A DNA stretch of 17,579 nucleotides from CAYQMF01 sp964418595 (GTDB taxonomy: Bacteria > Planctomycetota > UBA1135 > UBA2386): contig CAYQMF010000134.1 in the NCBI GenBank assembly GCA_964418595.1, positions 1 through 17,579 on the forward strand. Direction: 5' to 3'. The notes beneath the pieces were generated by a model. The model searched no databases. It was not told where the DNA came from and saw nothing but the letters and a program-made list of their open reading frames with translations. The position numbers were made by a program, and so were the translations under genes. Positions 1 to 7,287 of this stretch are shown in pieces; the first letter of the stretch is position 1, and every line of letters begins with the position of its first letter.

Positions 1-357
1 GCCCTGCGTCACGATCAGCCGGCGCAGCCGGTTGCGGAACTCGCCGGGCACCTCGCTCCACACCGGCGCGCCGATGTTGTCGCCGAAGTGGATCCTGCGG
101 TCGACTACGGGCTCCGCGAGGAAGATGCCCCACCGGTACTCCGGCATCTTCACGTAGTCGAAGTGCGCCCAGCCGCCCTTGCCCACGCCGACCGCGGTGC
201 GCAGATAGACCTGGTCCTTGTTGAAGTCGGTCGGCCCCATCTCCGCCCACCACTCCTTGAAGTTCGGCTGCCACTTCTCGAGGGCGCGCAGCAGGCGCTT
301 GTCGTCCTTGAGGCCGACGTTGGTGGGGATCTTGGTATCGAGGTCGACGTTGCTCAT
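1..357 (-). CDS. boxB: Benzoyl-CoA 2,3-epoxidase, N-terminal part (runs off the window)
   Basis: The first 119 residues are present, starting MSNVDLDTKIPTNVGLKDD and ending RNRLRRLIVTQG at the window edge. The blocks WQPNFKEWW, MGP, VYLRTAV, GWAHFDYVKMPEYRWGIFLAEP and VPGEFRNRLRRLIVTQG are those of BoxB. In the aerobic box pathway BoxB is the di-iron oxygenase component that, with reductase BoxA, O2 and NADPH, epoxidises benzoyl-CoA at C2-C3 in the cytoplasm. The family's iron ligands lie just beyond the visible part, so activity cannot be judged here. The start ATG (355-357 on the reverse strand) overlaps the boxC stop in an ATGA, so translation is probably coupled to boxC. The gene is cut by the window, not evidently broken. 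Confidence 0.93.
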   Translation of the reverse strand, partial: MSNVDLDTKIPTNVGLKDDKRLLRALEKWQPNFKEWWAEMGPTDFNKDQVYLRTAVGVGKGGWAHFDYVKMPEYRWGIFLAEPVVDRRIHFGDNIGAPVWSEVPGEFRNRLRRLIVTQG

Positions 358-1985
358 GTGCGATTCCAGTCGAAGCGGGCGGGTTCGGGTTGGCCGTACC
401 TGGTCAGCGCGCCTTCGGGACCAACGGCGTTGGGCCGGATGAAGATCCAGTTCTGCCAAGCGCTGAGGCGACCGAAGATCTTGCTGTCGCAGGTCTCGGC
501 GCCACCGAAGCGCAGGCTCGCCTCCATGCCGGTGAGGGCGTCGGGCGACATCGACACGCGCTCCTCGATGGCGAGGCGCACCTCGTCGTCCCAGTCGATG
601 TCGTCGGCCAGCACGGTGACGAGCCCGGCCTCGAACGCCGCCGCGGCGTCGAGGCGCGGCTGCTCCTTCTGCAGCTTCTCTGCCTGCGCGGGGTCGGCGA
701 GGAAGCGGCTCTGCAGGCGGGTGAGCCCGTGCGACATCGGCAGGGCGCCGGCCGAGAGCGGGCCGATCGCGAGGTGCACGGGATGGTCGGGATCGTCGAG
801 CGCGTAGATGCGGTCGCTCGCCAGAGCCAGCTCGAGGAGCGAACCCGCGAAGCAGCTCCCGGCGCCGGCGATGGCGAACAGGCTCTTGGCGGTGAGCTCG
901 TAGCGACGCAGCACGCGCGCCTGGAGCGCGACGATCTCTTCCACCAGCCAGTCGCCGCGGTGTTGGTGCAGGGTCTTGTCGACCGCGAGCACGGCGTCGG
1001 CGTTGCCCGTCGTGTGCAGGAGCAGCAGGCCGAGCTTGCCCTGCTCGAAGCGCAGGTGCAGGAGCGCATCGTCGAGTTCGCGGAAGGCCTTGATCGCCCA
1101 GCAGGCGTCGCCCGCGGCGTGGAACTCGGCCGGGGTCGTCGGCTGCTTGCCGCTCGGTCCGCGCACGGTCAGCGTGGCGAGGCGACGATCGGCGTCGAGA
1201 ACGACGGTGACGTACTCGTAGGTCCAGGTGGAGCCGTCGACCCTCGGGGCGACCGGTGACAGGGTGATGCCCTTGCCCTTCTTGTCGGGAGAGGCCTTCG
1301 CGATCGCCAGCGCGCGCTCGCGGACCTTCTCGTCGAACTTGCTCTTGGGGAAGGCGTCGTCGATGAGCTTCCAGGCCTTGGCCTTCTTGCCCTTCACGCC
1401 CTCCGCGAGCGTCGAGAACATGTCGGCGAGGTCGCGCCGGATCTTGCGCTTGTCGACGAGCCGCGTGAGTCCGCCGGTGCCGGGCAGCACGCCGAGCAGC
1501 GGCACCTCCGGCAGCGACACCGCCGAGTTGCCGTCGTCGACGAGGTAGATCTCGTCGCACGCGATCGCGAGTTCGTAGCCGCCGCCGGCGGCGATGCCGT
1601 TGAGCGCGGCGAGGAACTTGATGCCGCTGTGCTGGCTCGCGTCCTCGATCGACAGGCGCGTCTCGTTGGTGAACTTGCAGAAGTTCACTTTGAAGGCGTG
1701 CGGCGAGGTGGCCAGCATCGGGATGTTGGCGCCGGCGCAAAACACGCGATCGCTGTCGCTGGTCACGACCACCGCCTTCACCTCCGGGTGCTCGAAGCGG
1801 ACACGCTGGATGGCGTCCTGCAGCTCGATGTCCACGCCGAGGTCGTACGAGTTGAGCTTCAACTCGTACTTGTCCGGGGTGAACGGCGCGTCGGGATCGA
1901 CCGCGAGGCCGAGGCGGGCGACGGGGCCGTCGAACGACAGCCGCCAGTGGCGATAGCGGTCGGGGTGGGTGTTGAAGTCGATCAT
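354..1985 (-). CDS. boxC: Benzoyl-CoA-dihydrodiol lyase / 2,3-epoxybenzoyl-CoA dihydrolase
   Basis: This is a 543-residue cytoplasmic enzyme of the aerobic benzoate (box) pathway. It hydrolytically opens the ring of 2,3-epoxybenzoyl-CoA, giving 3,4-didehydroadipyl-CoA semialdehyde and formate. The start MIDFNTHPDRYRHWRLSFDG matches the family N-terminus, so ATG at 1985 is preferred over an in-frame TTG at 2054 that would add 23 unrelated residues. The protein has two crotonase-like halves, as in BoxC. The first carries both oxyanion-hole segments, FCAGAN (residues 82-87) and NGIAAGGGYELA (129-140), then SLPEVPLLGVLPGTGGLTRL (157-176). Length is normal for BoxC (about 550). Its last bases overlap boxB by ATGA, so the pair is an operon transcribed leftwards. 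No good Shine-Dalgarno precedes it. Confidence 0.95.
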   Translation of the reverse strand: MIDFNTHPDRYRHWRLSFDGPVARLGLAVDPDAPFTPDKYELKLNSYDLGVDIELQDAIQRVRFEHPEVKAVVVTSDSDRVFCAGANIPMLATSPHAFKVNFCKFTNETRLSIEDASQHSGIKFLAALNGIAAGGGYELAIACDEIYLVDDGNSAVSLPEVPLLGVLPGTGGLTRLVDKRKIRRDLADMFSTLAEGVKGKKAKAWKLIDDAFPKSKFDEKVRERALAIAKASPDKKGKGITLSPVAPRVDGSTWTYEYVTVVLDADRRLATLTVRGPSGKQPTTPAEFHAAGDACWAIKAFRELDDALLHLRFEQGKLGLLLLHTTGNADAVLAVDKTLHQHRGDWLVEEIVALQARVLRRYELTAKSLFAIAGAGSCFAGSLLELALASDRIYALDDPDHPVHLAIGPLSAGALPMSHGLTRLQSRFLADPAQAEKLQKEQPRLDAAAAFEAGLVTVLADDIDWDDEVRLAIEERVSMSPDALTGMEASLRFGGAETCDSKIFGRLSAWQNWIFIRPNAVGPEGALTRYGQPEPARFDWNRT

Positions 1986-2025
1986 CGCGCGAGAGTGGGG
2001 CCGGCCAGGCGGCCGCGGGTCGCGC

Positions 2026-2054
2026 AGTATTGAGGTCCTCGGGAGGAAAGACAA
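2026..2054 (-). promoter_or_regulatory. Candidate sigma70-type promoter of the boxC-boxB operon
   Basis: Read on the minus strand, TTGTCT (2049-2054) and AATACT (2026-2031) are 17 bp apart. Each matches 4 of 6 bases of the -35/-10 consensus. Transcription would start near 2019, giving a leader of roughly 30 nt before the boxC ATG at 1985. It is supported only by motif, spacing and position. Confidence 0.35.
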
Positions 2055-2078
2055 GCACCATACCGCACGTTACTGGCC

Positions 2079-2106
2079 TGGACACCGTCGCCTCATGCAA
2101 TAAAAT
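2079..2106 (+). promoter_or_regulatory. Candidate sigma70-type promoter of boxR
   Basis: TGGACA (2079-2084) and TAAAAT (2101-2106) are separated by 16 bp, and each matches 5 of 6 consensus bases. This is a striking AT-rich element in a region of about 70% G+C. A start site around 2112-2115 would lie downstream of the ATG at 2105, which argues for a boxR start at 2132 or a leaderless GTG at 2114. Confidence 0.5.
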
Positions 2107-2109
2107 GCC
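2096..2109 (+). promoter_or_regulatory. Possible BoxR operator (TGCA-N6-TGCC)
   Basis: TGCA at 2096-2099 and TGCC at 2106-2109 form an imperfect direct repeat with a 6-bp spacer. It straddles the -10 element TAAAAT of boxR. Regulators of the BzdR/BoxR family are described as binding TGCA direct repeats, so this would place autorepression at the boxR -10. Only one repeat pair is visible and the second half-site is imperfect. Confidence 0.3.
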
Positions 2110-2131
2110 TACCGTGGTAGCCCACCCCCTC

Positions 2132-2908
2132 ATGCTCAGTCTGGCCGAGACCGTGCGCGACCTGCGGAAGGCGCGCGGCTGGACGCGCCGCGACCTCGCG
2201 GCGCGCACCGGGATCTCGGAGCGCTTCCTCGCCGACATCGAGACCAGCCGCGCCAACCCCTCGCTGCTCCGGCTGGTGGAGTTGTCCGGTGCGCTCGGCA
2301 CCACGGCAGCGGGCCTGCTCGCCCAGGCCGGCCGCCCCCTGCACAAGCAGCCACCCAAGCACGCGATCGCGCTCCTCGGCCTGCGCGGCGCGGGCAAGAG
2401 CGCGGTCGGACCCGCGCTCGCCGAGCACCTGCAGCTCCCGTTCGTCGAACTGGACGCGCGCATCGAGGAACGCGCCGGTCTCTCGCTCAGCGAGCTGTTC
2501 CAGGTGCACGGCGAGGCCAAGTACCGTCAGCTCGAGACCGAGGTGCTGCGCGAGCTGCTGGCGCAGGCCGCGCCCGGGGTGCTGGCGACCGGCGGGAGCC
2601 TCGTGACCGCACCGAGCACGTTCGCCCTCCTCCGCCAGCAGGCCTTCACGGTGTGGCTGCGCGCGCGCCCGGAGGACCACTGGCTGCGCGTGGTGGCGCA
2701 GGGTGACACGCGGCCGATGGCCGACGACGACCGCGCGTTCCAGAGCCTGTGCGCGATCCTCGCCGAACGGGAGCCGCTGTACGGGCAGGCCGACTTCACG
2801 ATCGACACCTCGGGGCGCGAGGTGGCCGACATCGCCCGGGAGCTGGCGCTGCACTTCCGGTTTCTCGGCAAGAGCGGTCTCGACGCGTCCGACGCCAAGG
2901 CGGGCTGA
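2132..2908 (+). CDS. boxR: BoxR/BzdR-type benzoyl-CoA-responsive repressor (XRE HTH fused to shikimate kinase-like domain)
   Basis: The 258-residue protein has two parts. Residues 5-60 form an XRE helix-turn-helix (ETVRDLRKARGWTRRDLA, then TGISERFLADIE). Residues 76-245 form a shikimate-kinase-like P-loop domain: GLRGAGKS (83-90), ELDARIE (106-112), YRQLE (131-135), ATGGS (152-156) and lid GDTRP (191-195). In BzdR/BoxR regulators this second domain senses benzoyl-CoA and relieves repression of the box/bzd genes, and the divergent boxCB operon here fits that role exactly. In-frame ATGs occur at 2105 and 2132. I chose 2132 because the likely -10 ends at 2106; a leaderless GTG at 2114 is also possible. 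A true shikimate kinase would lack the HTH. Confidence 0.9.
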   Translation: MLSLAETVRDLRKARGWTRRDLAARTGISERFLADIETSRANPSLLRLVELSGALGTTAAGLLAQAGRPLHKQPPKHAIALLGLRGAGKSAVGPALAEHLQLPFVELDARIEERAGLSLSELFQVHGEAKYRQLETEVLRELLAQAAPGVLATGGSLVTAPSTFALLRQQAFTVWLRARPEDHWLRVVAQGDTRPMADDDRAFQSLCAILAEREPLYGQADFTIDTSGREVADIARELALHFRFLGKSGLDASDAKAG

Positions 2909-2909
2909 G

Positions 2910-2929
2910 GGAGCCCGATCCGGGGCTCC
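2910..2929 (+). terminator. Stem-loop directly after boxR
   Basis: GGAGCCC (2910-2916) and GGGCTCC (2923-2929) form a perfect 7-bp stem with a 6-base loop, beginning two bases after the boxR stop codon. No T-tract follows, so it is not a classical intrinsic terminator. It may act as a weak terminator or stabilise the 3' end. Confidence 0.35.
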
Positions 2930-3019
2930 GGCTCAAGCCCGGGTCCGGCCCGGCTCGAAAAACCGGAGGCGGCACCGCATCATCGGTCGAGGCGGCCCCG
3001 CGTCCGCCACCTCCTTGCC

Positions 3020-6000
3020 ATGTGCGGAATCATCGCAGTGCTGGGCCGGCGCAGCCGGCGGCAGACGCCTCTCGCAGCCGACCTGAACGCCGCCCTCCGC
3101 GCCGCGCTCGAACCCGCCGTCGCCTGCCTCGCGCAGGAAGAGACCGCGCCCGCGGAGCTGCTCGATGCGCTGCTCGCGGCCGCCGACCGGCTCGAGGCGC
3201 TCGATCGCGACCTGCGCGGCGCTCCCGGCCTGCACTGCCTGCTCGGTGACGGGGGCAAGCTCGCACGGGCGCTGGAAGTGGAACTGGCCGCGCTGCAGGC
3301 GCGCATCGGCACGACGGAGGCCACCCTCGACGCCGACGGCGCGGTCGTCGCCGGCGCCAACCTGGAGGCGATCAACGCCGCGCTCATCCGCCTCAAGGAC
3401 GCCGCATGGGCGCTGCAGAAGGATCGGCTGCGCACGGTGCGCGCGGTGACTGACCTCGCCGGGCACGGCGCCTCGCGCGCCACGCTCGACGCGATGCTCG
3501 CGGTGCAGATCGCGCTGTCGGCGCTCGACCGCCTCGAGGTGCGCGGCCGCGACTCGGCCGGGTTGCAGTTGCTGGTGAGCGGGCACGGCCTCGACCTGCG
3601 GAAGGAGCCGCTGCGCGGCGAGATCGCCGCGCGCGCGGCCGATCCGTTGTTCACCTCCGAGTCGGTGCGCGTGACCCCGGAGGGTCACCTGAGCTTCGTG
3701 TACAAGGCCGCCGCCGAGATCGGCGAACTCGGCGACAACACGCGCGCGCTGCGCGAGGCGATCCGCACCGACGCGCTCCTGCGCCGCGCGCTCGCCGCCG
3801 ACACCGCCGAGATCACCGTGCTCGGGCACACGCGCTGGGCGAGCGTCGGCATCATCAGCCAGCCCAACGCGCACCCGCTCAACCAGGAGGAACTCGGCGG
3901 CGGAACCGCGCCCTACGTGACCGCGGCGCTCAATGGCGACGTCGACAACTACGCCGACCTCAAGGCGAGCGACGGCCTGCGCATCGCGCCGGAGATCACC
4001 ACCGACACCAAGGTGATCCCGGTGCTCGTCGCGCACCGCTTGCGCGAAGGCGCTGCGCCGGCGGACGCGTTCCGCGCCACCGTCGCGCGCTTCGAGGGCT
4101 CGGTCGCCATCGCCGCATCGGCAGCGCAGACGCCCGGCGAGCTGCTGCTCGCGCTGCGCGGCAGCGGTCAGGCGCTGTACGTCGGGCTCGCGGAGGACAT
4201 GTTCGTGGTCGCCAGCGAGCCGTACGGCGTGGTCGAGGAGACCGCGCGCTACGTGCGCATGGACGGCGAGACGCCGGCCAACCCGGCCAGCCCCGACACG
4301 AGCCGCGGCCAGATCCTCGTCCTGCAGCGCACCCACGCCGGCGAGGTCGCGGGGATCACGCGCCTCGGCTACGACGGCACGCGGCTGCCCCTGCGCGACG
4401 CCGACGTGCAGCGCGCGAAGATCACGACGCGCGACATCGACCGCGGCAGCTACCCGCACTTCCTGCTGAAGGAGATCACGGAGGCGCCGCGCTCGTTCCA
4501 CAAGACCCTGCGCGCCAAGATCACGGAGGTGCGCGGCAAGCTGCGCGCGCAGCTCGACGACACCGCCCTGCCGCGCGCCGTGCGCGAGCGCCTGCGCGCC
4601 GGGCATCTGCGCCAGATCGTCGTGATCGGGCAGGGCACCGCCGCCGTCGCCGGCCAGGCGGCGACCGCGGCCTTCGAGGCGTGCCTGCGCGGCAGCGGTC
4701 TGCACGTGCGGGCGACGCCGGCCACGGAGCTGTCGGGCTTCGCGCTGCGCGAGGACATGCGCGACACGCTCGTGGTCGCCATCAGCCAGTCCGGCACCAC
4801 CACCGACACCAACCGCACCGTCGACCTCGTGCGCCAGCGCGGCGCGCCGGTGCTCGCCATCGTCAACCGGCGCGGCAGCGACCTGTGCGACAAGGCCGAC
4901 GGGGTGCTGTTCACGTCGGACGGGCGCGACGTCGAGATGTCGGTGGCGTCGACGAAGGCGTTCTACGCCCAGGTCGCCGCCGGCTTCCTGCTGGCGCTCG
5001 CGGTGGCGCGCGAGTGTGGCGTGAGCGACGACGCCACGGAGGACGCGATCCTGCGCGGCCTGCGCGGCCTGCCCGACGCCATGCGCAAGGTGCTGGCGCA
5101 GAGCGAGGCGATCGGCGCGGTCGCGCGCCGCCACGTCACCAAACGTCGCTACTGGGCGCTGGTCGGCAACGGCAGCAACCGGGTCGCCGCGCACGAGATC
5201 CGCATCAAGCTCTCGGAGCTCTGCTACAAGGCGATCCCCTGCGACATCACGGAGGACAAGAAGCACATCGACCTGTCCTCGGAGCCGCTCATCCTCGTGT
5301 GCGCGGCGGGTCTGTCGGGCTCGACTGCCGACGACGTCGGCAAGGAGGTGGCGATCTACAAGGCGCACAAGGCGCTGCCGATCGTGATCGCCACAGAGGG
5401 CGAGCTGCGCTTCAAGGCGGCCGCCGACGTGATCACCGTGCCGGACGTGCACCCGCACCTCGCGTTCGTGCTCACCACGGTCGCGGGCCACCTGTTCGGC
5501 TACCACGCCGCGCTCGCCATCGACCAGAGTTCGCGTCCGGTGCGCGAGGCCCGTGGCGCGATCGAGGCGCTCGTCGGCGGGCTCGCCCACGACGACACGC
5601 GCAGCAGCGACGAGCTGCTCGCGGCGCTCGCGCCCGCACTCGCGGCGCCGGCGTGGGCCTTCCAGCAGCGGCTCGCGGCGCGCGAGTACGACGGGTCGCT
5701 CGAGGCGAGCACCGCGGTGCGCGTGTCGCTCCTGCTGCGCTTCGCGCTCGGTGAGCTGCCGCTCGAAGCCTTCGAGGCGAGCTTCGGCAAAGCGGGCACG
5801 CCCGCCGAGGTCATCGAGGAACTCACCCTCGCCACCACGCGCGCGATCGAAGAACTCACCCGCCCGGTCGACGCCATCAAGCACCAGGCCAAGACCGTGA
5901 CCGTCGGCATCTCGCGCTCCGACGAGGCCTTGCTCACCGTGCCCACGGTGCAGGCCCTGTTCGCCGCCGGCACGCCGCGCGACCGCGTGCGCTACGCCGA

Positions 6001-6493
6001 CCTGCGCGCGCTCGCGGCCATGGCTCCGATCGTGAAGAAGGTGCTCGGCTGGTCGCGCTACCGCATCGAAGGCGACGCCGATCACGACGGCGCGAGCCTG
6101 CACATCGTCGACAAGGGCGGCATCGCCCGCGAACTGCGCTCGCGCACGGAGCGCGACCCATCGCTGCGCGGCACCAAGCACCACGTCGCCCGCCGCCGCC
6201 GCATCGAGATCGCCCGCGGCGCGAGCGACGGCCGCACCGTCGTGATCGTGCCGGAGGTGCACGGCAACAAGGCCACCGGCATCACGCTCCTGCACGTGGC
6301 CCTCGAACCGAGCGCGTCCGCCGACGCCATGCGCGGCGTCCTGCACGCGTATCACGACCGGCTGGCGGAGCTGCGCGATGCGGTGATGGAGACGGAGCCG
6401 CGCTTCGACGAGGCGCCGCTCGGCAGGCTGGCGCCGGCGGATCTGGTGTGCGAGCCGATCCGCGAGCTGGCGCGGCACTGGCGGAGCGGGTGA
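3020..6493 (+). CDS. Oversized GlmS-like glutamine amidotransferase with two SIS domains
   Basis: The protein has 1157 residues, against about 610 for GlmS. Start MCGIIAV fixes the ATG, since Cys2 must become the N-terminal nucleophile. Glutaminase residues are all present: RLEVRGRDSAG (about 170-180), GHTRWAS (269-275), NGD (305-307) and TDT (328-330). SIS1 (about 535-665) has SQSGTTTDT (589-597) and ASTKAF (643-648). SIS2 (about 715-849) has K730, E733 and H749 at the positions of the GlmS isomerase residues. Two parts are unlike GlmS: a helical, Ala/Leu-rich insertion at residues 10-160, and a tail at 850-1157 with IKHQAKTVTVGISR. The role is probably glutamine-dependent amination of a sugar phosphate; whether fructose-6-phosphate is the acceptor is uncertain. 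There is no Shine-Dalgarno before the ATG, and the bases there (3008-3016) instead read CACCTCCTT. It stands alone between boxR and the sigma factor gene. Confidence 0.85.
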   Translation: MCGIIAVLGRRSRRQTPLAADLNAALRAALEPAVACLAQEETAPAELLDALLAAADRLEALDRDLRGAPGLHCLLGDGGKLARALEVELAALQARIGTTEATLDADGAVVAGANLEAINAALIRLKDAAWALQKDRLRTVRAVTDLAGHGASRATLDAMLAVQIALSALDRLEVRGRDSAGLQLLVSGHGLDLRKEPLRGEIAARAADPLFTSESVRVTPEGHLSFVYKAAAEIGELGDNTRALREAIRTDALLRRALAADTAEITVLGHTRWASVGIISQPNAHPLNQEELGGGTAPYVTAALNGDVDNYADLKASDGLRIAPEITTDTKVIPVLVAHRLREGAAPADAFRATVARFEGSVAIAASAAQTPGELLLALRGSGQALYVGLAEDMFVVASEPYGVVEETARYVRMDGETPANPASPDTSRGQILVLQRTHAGEVAGITRLGYDGTRLPLRDADVQRAKITTRDIDRGSYPHFLLKEITEAPRSFHKTLRAKITEVRGKLRAQLDDTALPRAVRERLRAGHLRQIVVIGQGTAAVAGQAATAAFEACLRGSGLHVRATPATELSGFALREDMRDTLVVAISQSGTTTDTNRTVDLVRQRGAPVLAIVNRRGSDLCDKADGVLFTSDGRDVEMSVASTKAFYAQVAAGFLLALAVARECGVSDDATEDAILRGLRGLPDAMRKVLAQSEAIGAVARRHVTKRRYWALVGNGSNRVAAHEIRIKLSELCYKAIPCDITEDKKHIDLSSEPLILVCAAGLSGSTADDVGKEVAIYKAHKALPIVIATEGELRFKAAADVITVPDVHPHLAFVLTTVAGHLFGYHAALAIDQSSRPVREARGAIEALVGGLAHDDTRSSDELLAALAPALAAPAWAFQQRLAAREYDGSLEASTAVRVSLLLRFALGELPLEAFEASFGKAGTPAEVIEELTLATTRAIEELTRPVDAIKHQAKTVTVGISRSDEALLTVPTVQALFAAGTPRDRVRYADLRALAAMAPIVKKVLGWSRYRIEGDADHDGASLHIVDKGGIARELRSRTERDPSLRGTKHHVARRRRIEIARGASDGRTVVIVPEVHGNKATGITLLHVALEPSASADAMRGVLHAYHDRLAELRDAVMETEPRFDEAPLGRLAPADLVCEPIRELARHWRSG

Positions 6494-6663
6494 GTCGACC
6501 TGCGGCGCGCGCCAGTCCGCAGCCAGCAGCCTGACCTGGACCCGTGCCGCCCGCCGAGGACCGGCCGCGGCGCCTCGTGGCAGAGACCCCAGCGCCCGTG
6601 CGGTTGGACTCCGCCTCGATCCCTACGCCGATCGCTCGGGCTCCCGCGGAGCGCCGCGAGCAA

Positions 6664-6669
6664 TACAAT
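6664..6669 (+). promoter_or_regulatory. Candidate -10 element (TACAAT) of the sigma factor-kinase operon
   Basis: TACAAT matches 5 of 6 bases of the -10 consensus and lies 9 bp before the preferred GTG start at 6679. No convincing -35 is found 16-18 bp upstream, so the operon might use an alternative sigma factor. The spacing would give a leaderless or nearly leaderless message. Confidence 0.35.
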
Positions 6670-6678
6670 CCTCCGGCC

Positions 6679-7287
6679 GTGTTCGATGACCACCGACCCC
6701 TGTTCGAAGCCGCGACGCAGGGTGATCACCACGCGCTCGACGATCTCCTGAAGCGCTACCTCCCGCAGTTGCAGACGTTCGTCCGGGCCCGGCTCGGGCG
6801 GATGATCCGCGCCAGGGAGTCGAGCATCGATGTCGTGCAGTCGGTCTGCCGTGAACTGTTGTCTGCGCGTGCGTCCTTCTCGTTCCAGGGGGAAGAACTC
6901 TTCCGCGCGTGGTTGTTCACCTCGGCACTCAACAAACTACGCGAACGGCACCGTCGCATGCATGCAGAGAAGCGCGCCGTCTCGCGCGAAGTCGACGCAG
7001 AGGCTCCGGATTCCTTCGTAGCCGTCGCCCGCTCGATGACTCCGAGCCAGGATGCGATCGGCAACGAAATCGCTGCGGCCTTGCGCGACACGCTGAACGA
7101 GTTGACGGAAGCTCACCGCGAGGTGCTCACTCTGGCTCGGATCGCCCGGCTGCCACATCGGGTGATCGCCAAGGTCATGGACCGAACCGAAGAAGCGACG
7201 CGACAGCTGCTCGCCCGCGCGACCCTCCAACTCGCACGCGGGCTCAAGCGGCGTGGGGTCCGCCTCGAGCCTGCGGAACCACGATGA
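6679..7287 (+). CDS. ECF-family RNA polymerase sigma factor (planctomycete kinase-linked type)
   Basis: A 202-residue protein from GTG 6679. Region 2 spans about residues 20-95 (LLKRYLPQLQTFVRARLG, then VVQSVCRELLSARASFSFQG and FRAWLFTSALNKLRERHRR). Region 4 spans about 138-190 (LTEAHREVLTLARIA, then HRVIAKVMDRTEEATRQLLARA), forming the -35-recognising HTH. An open frame continues upstream to a GTG at 6544, but those 45 residues are Pro/Arg/Ala-rich and outside the family, so the internal GTG is preferred. The usual acidic DxED patch of region 2.2 is replaced by ESSID (47-51). The stop codon overlaps the kinase start by ATGA, so the two proteins are almost certainly made together and probably act in one signalling path. 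Target promoters are unknown. Confidence 0.88.
   Translation: MFDDHRPLFEAATQGDHHALDDLLKRYLPQLQTFVRARLGRMIRARESSIDVVQSVCRELLSARASFSFQGEELFRAWLFTSALNKLRERHRRMHAEKRAVSREVDAEAPDSFVAVARSMTPSQDAIGNEIAAALRDTLNELTEAHREVLTLARIARLPHRVIAKVMDRTEEATRQLLARATLQLARGLKRRGVRLEPAEPR

Noticed and set aside
1986..2054. TTG 2054 as the boxC start
   Set aside because: The family N-terminus begins at MIDFNTHPDRYRHW. The extension would overlap the candidate -10 element and has no similarity.
2933..6478. A continuous 1181-codon open frame antisense to the GlmS-like gene
   Set aside because: Its translation is Arg/Ala/His-rich with no recognisable domain. Long antisense frames are expected opposite genuine high-G+C coding sequence, and the sense frame has clear catalytic motifs.
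6544..6678. GTG 6544 as the sigma factor start
   Set aside because: It adds 45 Pro/Arg-rich residues absent from the family. The -10-like TACAAT at 6664-6669 would lie inside the gene.
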